Part shown: positions 8,633 to 15,800 of the stretch, piece after piece
Layout: each line of letters opens with the position of its first letter
Numbering within the stretch: position 1 is the stretch's first letter
Source: SURF-33 sp964598885
GTDB lineage: Bacteria > Desulfobacterota > Desulfobacteria > Desulfobacterales > Desulfosalsimonadaceae
Assembly (NCBI GenBank): GCA_964598885.1
Contig: CAZRES010000022.1
Span: 1 to 33,838, forward strand
Direction: 5' to 3'
Length of the DNA: 33,838 nucleotides
Translations under genes and position numbers: made by a program
The notes under the pieces: model-generated
Databases searched by the model: none
Told to the model about the DNA's origin: nothing
What the model saw: the letters and a program-made list of their open reading frames with translations, nothing else

Positions 8633-9513
8633 TGAGCATATTCATCGATGAACATACGCGCCTGCTGGTTCAGGGAATCACCGGAAAAGAAGGTCGTTTT
8701 CATACCCGGCATTGCGTCAATTACGGTACCCAAGTGGTGGCCGGGGTGACCCCCGGAAAGGGCGGGACCGAGATGGACGAAATCCCGGTCTTTGACACAG
8801 TGGCTGAAGCCGTATCCCAAACCGGGGCCGACGGCAGTCTGATTTTCGTGCCCCCGCCTTTTGCGGCCGATGCCATCATCGAAGCCGTAGAAGCCGGCAT
8901 TGCGCTGATCGTGACCATTACCGAGGGAATTCCGGTTTTAGACATGATGAAGGTCAAGCAGATCCTCAAAGGGTCGGATTCACGCCTGATCGGCCCCAAC
9001 TGTCCGGGCATCATTTCGCCCGGAAAAGCCAAGGCCGGCATCATGCCGGGCCAGATCCATACCCCCGGCGGCCCGGTCGGGGTGGTGTCCCGCTCCGGGA
9101 CCTTGACATACGAAGTGGTATTTCAGCTCACCAATCAGGGCCTCGGGCAGACCACCTGCATCGGCATCGGCGGCGATCCCATTATCGGCACGGATTTTAT
9201 CGACTGTCTGGCCGCTTTTGAGGCTGATCCCGATACCCGGGGCATTGTCATGGTGGGTGAAATCGGCGGTTCAGCCGAAGAGCAGGCCGCGGAATTTATA
9301 AAAAGCAACGTGACCAAGCCCGTGGTGGGCTTTATCGCCGGGCTTTCGGCCCCGCCGGGCAGGCGTATGGGACATGCCGGCGCCATTGTCAGAGGCTCGT
9401 CCGGAACAGCCGCGGCCAAGCTTGACGCCATGGAAAACGCCGGCATTCAGGTGTGCCGAAATCTCGGCGTCATCGGGGAACTGTGTAAAGAGGTCTTTTC
9501 AGGAGTCAACTGA
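8632..9513 (+). CDS. sucD: Succinyl-CoA synthetase alpha subunit
   Basis: The 293-residue CoA-binding and phosphohistidine subunit. The N-terminal Rossmann CoA-binding domain has LVQGITGKEGRFH near residue 10, GPNCPGIISPGKAK in the middle, and the active-site histidine H248 in GHAGAIVRG. Length is normal. It starts on the last base of the sucC stop codon, and its own stop (TGA) overlaps the ATG of sdhC (TGATG), so sucCD and sdhCAB are translationally linked. This coupling directly joins the succinyl-CoA and succinate steps. Confidence 0.95.
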   Translation: MSIFIDEHTRLLVQGITGKEGRFHTRHCVNYGTQVVAGVTPGKGGTEMDEIPVFDTVAEAVSQTGADGSLIFVPPPFAADAIIEAVEAGIALIVTITEGIPVLDMMKVKQILKGSDSRLIGPNCPGIISPGKAKAGIMPGQIHTPGGPVGVVSRSGTLTYEVVFQLTNQGLGQTTCIGIGGDPIIGTDFIDCLAAFEADPDTRGIVMVGEIGGSAEEQAAEFIKSNVTKPVVGFIAGLSAPPGRRMGHAGAIVRGSSGTAAAKLDAMENAGIQVCRNLGVIGELCKEVFSGVN

Positions 9514-10154
9514 TGAACTGGTTGATGGAAACCCTTGGTACGCAAGTTGGAAAAAAGCTGCTCATGGCGGTCACCGGGTTATCGTTCGTGCTGTTTCTTC
9601 TTGTGCATCTGATGGGCAATCTTCTGCTCTACAAGGGATCGGAAGCCTTTGATGCATACGCGGCCGGCCTTCATTCCCTGGGCGCGCTGATTGCCGTTGC
9701 CGAAACCGTTTTGTTGCTTTTCGCCATCGTGCATGTGGTCACCGGCCTGCTGTTGTATATGGAAAATCTAAAAGCCCGGCCTGTGCGTTATGCCGTCAAT
9801 AAGACCGCCGGCGGCCGCACCATCGGATCAGCCACCATGCCGTACACCGGTTTTTTGATTCTGGGTTTTGTCATCCTGCATTTGATCCATTTCCGATTCC
9901 CTGCCGAAAAAATGGAATCCGTATTTGCGGGCATGGCGGACTTGTTCAGTGCGTGGCCCCATGTGCTGATTTATACAGCAGCGGTCATTATTGTGGCCGT
10001 TCACATCCGGCATGGATTCTGGAGCCTGTTTCAGACGCTTGGTGTCAACCACGGAAAATATATGCCGTTTATCCGGGGACTCGGGATTGCCTTCAGCCTA
10101 CTGGTGGCGCTCGGATTCGGCCTGATTCCGATTTACATGGCATGGATGAATTGA
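9513..10154 (+). CDS. sdhC: Succinate dehydrogenase/fumarate reductase cytochrome b subunit
   Basis: A 213-residue integral membrane anchor of the single-polypeptide, di-haem type found in Bacillus and Wolinella enzymes. Five hydrophobic helices are visible (about 20-40, 58-82, 110-128, 150-172, 188-210). Histidines H32, H74, H123, H126, H150, H164 and H167 lie in or near helices and include the likely haem ligands. It passes electrons between the iron-sulfur subunit and the quinone pool, probably menaquinone. The last helix has no acidic residue, unlike the helix V glutamate of Wolinella fumarate reductase. An AGGAG site lies about ten bases before the ATG. The physiological direction (succinate oxidation or fumarate reduction) is not fixed by sequence. 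Confidence 0.92.
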   Translation: MNWLMETLGTQVGKKLLMAVTGLSFVLFLLVHLMGNLLLYKGSEAFDAYAAGLHSLGALIAVAETVLLLFAIVHVVTGLLLYMENLKARPVRYAVNKTAGGRTIGSATMPYTGFLILGFVILHLIHFRFPAEKMESVFAGMADLFSAWPHVLIYTAAVIIVAVHIRHGFWSLFQTLGVNHGKYMPFIRGLGIAFSLLVALGFGLIPIYMAWMN

Positions 10155-10161
10155 GGACGTA

Positions 10162-11670
10162 ATGATATTAGATGCGCATATTCCCGGTGGTCCGCTTGGG
10201 CAAAAATGGGATCGGCACCGTTTTGAACTCAAACTGGTCAATCCTGCCAACCGGAAAAAATTCACCATCATCGTTGTGGGCACCGGTCTGGCAGGGGCCT
10301 CAGCCGCGGCCAGTCTGGCGGAACTGGGATATAACGTTAAAAGCTTCTGCATCCAGGACAGCCCCCGTCGGGCCCACAGCATCGCGGCCCAGGGCGGAAT
10401 CAACGCGGCCAAGAATTACGCCAACGACGGCGACAGCACCTGGCGTCTGTTTTACGATACCATCAAGGGCGGCGATTTCCGGGCACGGGAAGCCAATGTT
10501 TACCGGCTGGCGCAATTGAGCGGCCATATCATCGATCATTGCGTGGCTCAGGGCGTTCCGTTTGCCCGGGATTACGGCGGGCTGTTAGACAACCGTTCGT
10601 TTGGCGGCGCCCAGGTATCCCGGACCTTTTACGCCCGGGGGCAGACCGGCCAGCAACTGCTCATCGGCGCCTACAGCGCGATGATGCGTCAGGCGGCAGC
10701 CGGCCGCGTTAGCCAGTTTCCGCGCCGGGAAATGATGGAACTGGTGATGATCGACGGTCAGGCCAGAGGCATCGTGGTGCGTAATCTAATTGACGGCAGC
10801 ATTGAGTCTCATGCAGCTCACGCCGTGGTGCTGGCCACCGGCGGCTACGGCAATGTGTTCTGCCTGTCCACCAATGCCATGTCTTCGAATGTGTCGGCGA
10901 TTCTGCGGGCCTATGAAAAGGGGGCGTATTTTGCCAATCCCTGCTTCACCCAGATTCACCCTACCTGCATCCCGGTTCACGGAAGCTATCAGTCCAAACT
11001 GACGTTGATGAGCGAAAGCCTGCGAAACGACGGCCGGGTGTGGGTGCCGGCAAAACCCGGCGACAAGCGTGCCCCGGAAACCATCCCCGAAGCCGAGCGG
11101 GACTATTACCTGGAACGCAAATACCCGAGTTTCGGCAATCTGGTTCCCCGGGACGTGGCGTCCCGAAACGCCAAGGAACAGTGCGACCTGGGCAAAGGGG
11201 TAGGGGAAACCGGCCTGGCGGTATATCTGGATTTCCGGGACGCCATCCAGCGGGAAGGAAAGGATCGGATTGCGGCCAAATACGGCAATCTCTTCGAGAT
11301 GTATGAAAAAATCACCGGTCAGGATCCCTATACAACGCCCATGATGATCTATCCCGCCGTTCATTATACCATGGGAGGTCTGTGGGTGGATTACAATCTC
11401 ATGAGCACCGTTCCGGGCCTGTTTGTCATCGGCGAGGCCAATTTTTCCGACCACGGCGCCAACCGNNNNNNNNNNNNNNNNNNNNNNNNNNNNNNNNNNN
11501 NNNNNNNNNNNNNNNNNNNNNNNNNNNNNNNNNNNNNNNNNNNNNNNNNNNNNNNNNNNNNNNNNTATGTGGCGGCCTGGCGGTATACCGGCCCGGACAA
11601 ACCGCCGGAACTGATCAAGGAGCCGCTGGTTTTTGAAAATGTGGAGTTAACCCAGCGAAGCTACAAGTGA
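10162..11670 (+). CDS. sdhA: Succinate dehydrogenase/fumarate reductase flavoprotein subunit, interrupted by an assembly gap
   Basis: The catalytic FAD subunit that oxidises succinate or reduces fumarate. Seen are the dinucleotide fold VGTGLAG (39-45), the covalent-FAD histidine H72 in AHSIAAQGGI, the substrate region with HPTCIPVHG and SESLRNDGR, and HYTMGGLWVD followed by GEANFSDHGAN just before the gap. After the gap come YVAAWRYTG and a typical tail ending LTQRSYK. The gap is written as 100 N (about 33 codons), giving 502 residues. Menaquinone-type homologues are usually about 590-650 residues, and the whole helical C-terminal domain is missing, so several hundred real bases are probably hidden. 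The gene should be treated as intact but incompletely sequenced. A GAGGA site precedes the ATG at 10162. Confidence 0.92.
   Translation: MILDAHIPGGPLGQKWDRHRFELKLVNPANRKKFTIIVVGTGLAGASAAASLAELGYNVKSFCIQDSPRRAHSIAAQGGINAAKNYANDGDSTWRLFYDTIKGGDFRAREANVYRLAQLSGHIIDHCVAQGVPFARDYGGLLDNRSFGGAQVSRTFYARGQTGQQLLIGAYSAMMRQAAAGRVSQFPRREMMELVMIDGQARGIVVRNLIDGSIESHAAHAVVLATGGYGNVFCLSTNAMSSNVSAILRAYEKGAYFANPCFTQIHPTCIPVHGSYQSKLTLMSESLRNDGRVWVPAKPGDKRAPETIPEAERDYYLERKYPSFGNLVPRDVASRNAKEQCDLGKGVGETGLAVYLDFRDAIQREGKDRIAAKYGNLFEMYEKITGQDPYTTPMMIYPAVHYTMGGLWVDYNLMSTVPGLFVIGEANFSDHGANXXXXXXXXXXXXXXXXXXXXXXXXXXXXXXXXXXYVAAWRYTGPDKPPELIKEPLVFENVELTQRSYK
11466..11565. other. Assembly gap (100 N) inside sdhA
   Basis: Exactly 100 N, the conventional placeholder for a gap of unknown size. 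The protein on either side belongs to one flavoprotein family, but about 100-150 residues expected between HGAN and YVAAW are absent, so the true gap is likely larger than 100 bases. Confidence 0.95.
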
Positions 11671-11701
11671 AGGCATTTATCTATTTACGGGATTGTTACC
11701 C

Positions 11702-12463
11702 ATGACCGCAGCGGCGAAAACAATTTCACTGACATTGCAGATCTGGCGGCAGAGCCGCCATGAGTCCAAAGGAAGCTTTAAAACCTACCGGGTGCAAAAC
11801 ATTTCTACGGATATGTCGTTTCTGGAAATGCTCGATATCCTGAATATCGATCTGGCCAAGAAAAGCGAAGAGCCCATCGCTTTTGATCACGACTGCCGCG
11901 AGGGGATCTGCGGCATGTGCGGGGCGGTGGTCAACGGCCGCGCACACGGGCATGAGCCTGGGACCACCCTCTGCCAACTTCACATGCGCCATTTTTCCGA
12001 TAACGATACCGTTGTGATCGAACCCTGGCGGGCCCGGGCCTTCGAAATCGTCAAAGACCTGGTGGTGGATCGCAGCGCCTTGGATGTCCTGATCCGGGCC
12101 GGAGGATACATCTCCGTCAACACCGGCGGGGCGCCGGACGCCAATACGTTGCCGATTCCAAAGGAAAAAGTCGAGGCTGCTTTTAACGCCGCGGCCTGCA
12201 TCGGCTGCGGGGCCTGCGTGGCCGCCTGCCCCAACGCCTCGGCCATGCTCTTTGTGGGAGCCAAGATTTCCCATCTGGCCCATCTGCCCCAGGGATTGCC
12301 CGAAGCCCGACGGCGGGTTCTGGATATGATCCGCAGTATGCGGGATCTGGGTTTCGGTAACTGCTCCAACGAGACCGAATGCGAAATGGAATGCCCCAAA
12401 AATATATCGATTCTGGAAATTGCCAAGCTCAACCGGGAATTCATCATGGCGGCCTTTTCATGA
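11702..12463 (+). CDS. sdhB: Succinate dehydrogenase/fumarate reductase iron-sulfur subunit
   Basis: A 253-residue electron-transfer subunit. The N-terminal ferredoxin domain binds [2Fe-2S] through C65, C70, C73 and C91. The C-terminal domain has CIGCGACVAAC (C167, C170, C173, C177) and a second set C221, C227, C231 for the [4Fe-4S] and [3Fe-4S] centres. A TTG at 11693 would add three residues, but the ATG at 11702 has a GGGA element at good spacing and is preferred. It completes the C-A-B order seen in menaquinone-linked enzymes of epsilon- and deltaproteobacterial type. A small membrane protein gene follows 127 bases downstream on the same strand. Confidence 0.94.
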   Translation: MTAAAKTISLTLQIWRQSRHESKGSFKTYRVQNISTDMSFLEMLDILNIDLAKKSEEPIAFDHDCREGICGMCGAVVNGRAHGHEPGTTLCQLHMRHFSDNDTVVIEPWRARAFEIVKDLVVDRSALDVLIRAGGYISVNTGGAPDANTLPIPKEKVEAAFNAAACIGCGACVAACPNASAMLFVGAKISHLAHLPQGLPEARRRVLDMIRSMRDLGFGNCSNETECEMECPKNISILEIAKLNREFIMAAFS

Positions 12464-12590
12464 TGGTCTGCCGCATATCTTCCACACAACTCTTGAAATT
12501 ATCATTTTCCCCGCGTATAAATTAGCCCTGCTTGCTTCAATAGCGATTGCTTTCGCGGTAAAACAGAACTGGTGGAAAAAGGATTTTGCA

Positions 12591-12899
12591 ATGAAAAAGA
12601 TCAATATTGCCGGGATGGGATCCGTAATTGCTGGAGGGATACTCTTCGGATATGTGGAGTTGAGCAATTTTATGGATAAATCTGCACATCTAACCAGTTA
12701 CAGCAAAAAAGGTGATATCAAGTCGCATAAGTCCCTTTTTGAAAGCCTGCCGGAAGGCAATTTCGACTGGCTGGAGCGCGTTACATGGGAACCGCTGAAT
12801 GATGGTATTTCGTATGTGATTCACATGCCCTTATGGCTGTTGTTCATCATTATCGGCGTGATTCTGCTGGTTATCGGCGGGATTTTTATTAAGAAATAA
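12591..12899 (+). CDS. Small two-helix membrane protein of unknown function
   Basis: Not recognised. The ATG at 12591 has an excellent AAAAAGGA site (12576-12583), giving 102 residues with an N-terminal hydrophobic segment (about 5-24), a polar middle with many Ser, Lys and Trp residues, and a strongly hydrophobic C-terminal helix (about 81-99) ending GGIFIKK. The same frame is open back to 12420, and the extra part contains another hydrophobic stretch (IIIFPAYKLALLASIAIAFAV). A longer three-helix form with a non-ATG start is therefore possible, although the good ribosome site favours the short form. Its position straight after sdhCAB suggests a membrane partner of the complex, but this is inference. 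Its end overlaps the convergent acyltransferase gene by 11 bases. Confidence 0.6.
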   Translation: MKKINIAGMGSVIAGGILFGYVELSNFMDKSAHLTSYSKKGDIKSHKSLFESLPEGNFDWLERVTWEPLNDGISYVIHMPLWLLFIIIGVILLVIGGIFIKK

Positions 12900-13617
12900 A
12901 AAAATGGCCCCCGAGTTCCTGCTTTGATCGGAGATATCCTGTATCTTTATCCGCCTCGGTCATCATGGCGTTTAATGTTTTTTCCACTTCCCTGCGGTAA
13001 TGTTCGATATCTTCGTTGGACGCTTTGCGCGGAATGATCCACGGCCGGCGGTAAACCACCGTTACGTTGCTGAACGGCATGGGAATAATGGCGTGATCCC
13101 AGGTTTTTTTCAGTGTAATAGCGGGCCATGCCGACACGGCGATGGGAAGCAGGGGCGTGACCGCGTCTTTGGCCAGAATGATCATCCCGCTTTTTGCCGT
13201 ATAGCGCGGTCCCCGGGGTCCATCCAGTACGGTGGCCACTTTTCTGGCTCCTCCCGGCTGGTGCAAAAAATATTTCATTTCATCTACGGCCTCCCGGCCG
13301 CCTTTGCCGGATGATCCGCGAGCCGGGACAATCCCGAGTTTTTCCGCGAATCCCGCCAGCAGATCCCCGTCTCTGGATCGGCTGAACATGATCATGGGAT
13401 GCTGGTTCCGGTAAAACCAGACCAGAAAGATCGCCCCTCGATGCCAGGTGCCGCCCACCACCGGAGCCGGGCCGGTGATGTATTTATCATGCATATCCTG
13501 ACCGATAATCCGGATCCGGCAGGTGGAAAACCACGCGTGCAGGAGTTTTACGGAAACAGAGATGATCAGCCGTTGGAGCGGCTTGAGCTGTCGATAAGTC
13601 CGTGAATGCGGCCGCAT
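12889..13617 (-). CDS. DUF374 / lysophospholipid acyltransferase-like protein
   Basis: A 242-residue protein of the DUF374 family, which belongs to the LPLAT acyltransferase superfamily. The family is recognised by the histidine block GGTWHRGAIFLVWF (near residue 56), FSRSRDGDLLAGFAEKLG with the following RGSSGKGG, and LDGPRGPRYTAKSG, the pattern seen where these proteins bind acyl donors and phosphorylated lipids. It probably acts at the inner membrane in lipid or lipid A acylation; substrate unknown. It begins 12 bases after the S1-domain gene ends and is probably co-transcribed with it. Its 3' end overlaps the small membrane protein gene on the other strand. Confidence 0.82.
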   Translation of the reverse strand: MRPHSRTYRQLKPLQRLIISVSVKLLHAWFSTCRIRIIGQDMHDKYITGPAPVVGGTWHRGAIFLVWFYRNQHPMIMFSRSRDGDLLAGFAEKLGIVPARGSSGKGGREAVDEMKYFLHQPGGARKVATVLDGPRGPRYTAKSGMIILAKDAVTPLLPIAVSAWPAITLKKTWDHAIIPMPFSNVTVVYRRPWIIPRKASNEDIEHYRREVEKTLNAMMTEADKDTGYLRSKQELGGHFFIS

Positions 13618-13629
13618 TATAATATTTCG

Positions 13630-15105
13630 TTATTTTCCCGGTGGTTTGGATGTAAGAGCGGCCTGGAGTTTATCGCCCAGATCTCCCATGGGACCGCCGG
13701 CCGGCGTGGATACCCGTTCGGCGGCATAGTCCCGCCAGGCTTTTTTATCCCCGGATTCGGGCATCCCAAGCGTGATTTTGCGTTCTCGGGGATTAATTTC
13801 CTGAACCACCACCCCAACGACGTCGCCGGGTTTGAGGCGATCCAATCCCGACGCATCCGGCGCGGTTTCAAGTTTTGATTTCGGCAGCAAACCGGTGACG
13901 CCGGCCTCAAGAGTGACAAACATTCCAAATGATTCTTTATTTTCCAGAATTCCGTTTACGGGTTGTCCAATGGTGTATTTTTTGTCGATATCGTTCCAGG
14001 GATCGCCTTCGGCGTCCTTGAGACTCAACGATATTCGACGGGACATGGGATCAATGCTTTTGATGACCACCACCACCGTATTGCCGGGCGAAACCACGTC
14101 TTCGGGACGCATGACCCGTTTCGCATAGCTCATTTCACTGATATGCACCAGCCCTTCAATGCCCGGGGCGATTTCCACAAAAGCTCCGAAATCCGCGCAT
14201 CGTGTGACGGTTCCGGAAACTTTCTGTCCTGTCGAAAACATCGCGGTCACCTTTTCCCAGGGATCCGTCTCCACCTGCTTGATGGAAAGAGCGATGCGCG
14301 GTTTTCCGGGAGTTTTATCATTGGCCTCAATGCCGATGACCTTGACCGTGACCGCATCATCTTTTTGCACGACCTGTTCGGGATTGACGTTTCGGGACCA
14401 GCTTAACTCCGACACATGAACCATCCCTTCCACGCCGCCTTGCAGTTCGACAAAAACGCCAAACGGCATGAGTTTAACCACCCGGCCGTCCACCACGGAT
14501 CCAACCTCAAGCTGCTTTAAAAATTCCTCCCGGACTTCTGCCTGTTCCCGCTCCAACAGCTCCCGGCGGGAGATCACCAGATTTTTGCCGCCTTTTTCGA
14601 ACCTGGAAATCAAAAAATTAAAGGTTTGCCCCACATATTCCTCCGGGGTATCGATATATCGCAGATCCATCTGGCTTACCGGACAAAAGGCCGCGTTTTG
14701 CAGGATATTCACCTTGAAACCGCCCTTGATCTGCTCGATAATTTTGCCCTCCACGGGGATTTGATTTTCAAAGGCATCCTGAAGCAGATGCGCGCTTCCG
14801 GCGCCGGAGATGGATCGGGAAAGACGGATTTCCGCGTCATCAGAGGAAATCACGTAAAGATCGATATGATCGCCGACGCTGTGAGTAAATTCGCCGTCTT
14901 TATCGAGCAGTTCGGCTTTATCCACCACGCCGTCGATCTTGGAGCCGGCATCGATAAACACGGCATCAGCGCCCACGGCAATGATTTTTCCGCTGATCCG
15001 GTCTCCGACCCTAAGATCCTTGTGCTCGCCGGTATAGGATTCAAAAAGCTCGGCAAAGCTTTGTGTTTCTTCTTCTGGTATGGTATGGTCTTTTTCGGAT
15101 GTCAT
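13630..15105 (-). CDS. Five-domain S1 RNA-binding protein (ribosomal protein S1-like)
   Basis: A 491-residue protein built from five S1-type OB-fold repeats at about 32-97, 115-185, 200-277, 290-365 and 373-447. Repeats 3 and 4 carry the best consensus (FGVFVELQGGVEGMVHVSELSW and FGAFVEIAPGIEGLVHISEMSY), with the SLSLKDAEGDPW-type ends of S1. The charged N-terminus and the Gly/Pro-rich tail are not S1 domains. Desulfobacterota often carry such an S1 paralogue besides the six-domain rpsA; it may act in mRNA binding or translation start. Housekeeping S1 usually has six domains and about 550-570 residues, so this is probably the paralogue. A GGGAG site (15116-15120) lies ten bases before the ATG. 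Confidence 0.85.
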   Translation of the reverse strand: MTSEKDHTIPEEETQSFAELFESYTGEHKDLRVGDRISGKIIAVGADAVFIDAGSKIDGVVDKAELLDKDGEFTHSVGDHIDLYVISSDDAEIRLSRSISGAGSAHLLQDAFENQIPVEGKIIEQIKGGFKVNILQNAAFCPVSQMDLRYIDTPEEYVGQTFNFLISRFEKGGKNLVISRRELLEREQAEVREEFLKQLEVGSVVDGRVVKLMPFGVFVELQGGVEGMVHVSELSWSRNVNPEQVVQKDDAVTVKVIGIEANDKTPGKPRIALSIKQVETDPWEKVTAMFSTGQKVSGTVTRCADFGAFVEIAPGIEGLVHISEMSYAKRVMRPEDVVSPGNTVVVVIKSIDPMSRRISLSLKDAEGDPWNDIDKKYTIGQPVNGILENKESFGMFVTLEAGVTGLLPKSKLETAPDASGLDRLKPGDVVGVVVQEINPRERKITLGMPESGDKKAWRDYAAERVSTPAGGPMGDLGDKLQAALTSKPPGK

Positions 15106-15200
15106 GGTGATTGTGCTCCCTGGTTTCTTGATGAAGTTGCATTATTTCTTTTTTTATTATCAGCACCGATTGTCGGATGCAAGAAATTGCATGATATATG

Positions 15201-15300
15201 NNNNNNNNNNNNNNNNNNNNNNNNNNNNNNNNNNNNNNNNNNNNNNNNNNNNNNNNNNNNNNNNNNNNNNNNNNNNNNNNNNNNNNNNNNNNNNNNNNNN
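15201..15300. other. Assembly gap (100 N) between the S1 protein and the radical SAM fragment
   Basis: Exactly 100 N. The plus-strand fragment that emerges on the right lacks its entire radical SAM core, which cannot fit in 100 bases plus the 95-base spacer on the left. The gap is therefore likely several hundred bases or joins non-adjacent contigs. Confidence 0.95.
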
Positions 15301-15301
15301 C

Positions 15302-15763
15302 GAGGGATTGATCGCATTTCGGCAAACCTATTCCGGGATCATCTGGCTGGAAATTTTTTTTGTGCAAGGGATCAATACCGGGGATGCCCATGCAAAAGCG
15401 TTCAGACGGTGGATTGATAAAATACGGCCTGACAGGGTTCACTTGAACACGGCGATCCGGCCCACGGCGGAAAAAGATGTGACGGCCGTGGCGTTTGCCG
15501 ATCTGGAGCGGATTCGGGATCTGTTGGGACCCGGCGCCGAGATCATCGTTCCCTTTGGCAAGGACGGTTCCCAGCGATTAAATACCGATATCCGAAAAGA
15601 TCTGCTGGCGATTCTTTCCCGACGGCCCTGTACCCTGCCGGATTTGTCCGCGGTGCTCGGCATCCATTGTCTGGAATTGATCAAGCATCTGGAGGTGCTC
15701 ACCCAGGAAAAGCGCGTGGAAACCGCCACCCAAAACGATAAAACCTATTATCATGCCGTGTGA
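15302..15763 (+). CDS. Radical SAM protein (COG0731-like), C-terminal fragment at the gap
   Basis: Only the last 153 residues are visible. The segment IIWLEIFFVQGIN, followed by IRPDRVHLNTAIRPT, is typical of the distal half of the wyosine-synthase-like radical SAM family (COG0731). The cysteine motif that binds the cluster should lie upstream in the gap. The final 55 residues look like a small winged-helix domain (KDLLAILSRRPCTLPDLSAVLG), an addition seen in anaerobes. The substrate is unknown. The gene is probably intact in the organism and cut only by the assembly. It converges on the Nramp-like gene with a 37-base spacer. Confidence 0.72.
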   Translation, partial: EGLIAFRQTYSGIIWLEIFFVQGINTGDAHAKAFRRWIDKIRPDRVHLNTAIRPTAEKDVTAVAFADLERIRDLLGPGAEIIVPFGKDGSQRLNTDIRKDLLAILSRRPCTLPDLSAVLGIHCLELIKHLEVLTQEKRVETATQNDKTYYHAV

Positions 15764-15800
15764 GCGGTTGCCCTCGGTTCCCGCCTTTTTTCATCATATC

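Noticed and set aside
12420..12590. Upstream ATG for the small membrane protein after sdhB
   Set aside because: It overlaps sdhB by 44 bases and has no ribosome site; the ATG at 12591 is better, although a longer form is not ruled out.
15764..15800. Possible terminator between the radical SAM fragment and the Nramp-like gene
   Set aside because: Only a four-base GCGG/CCGC stem with a long loop precedes the T run, which is too weak to call.
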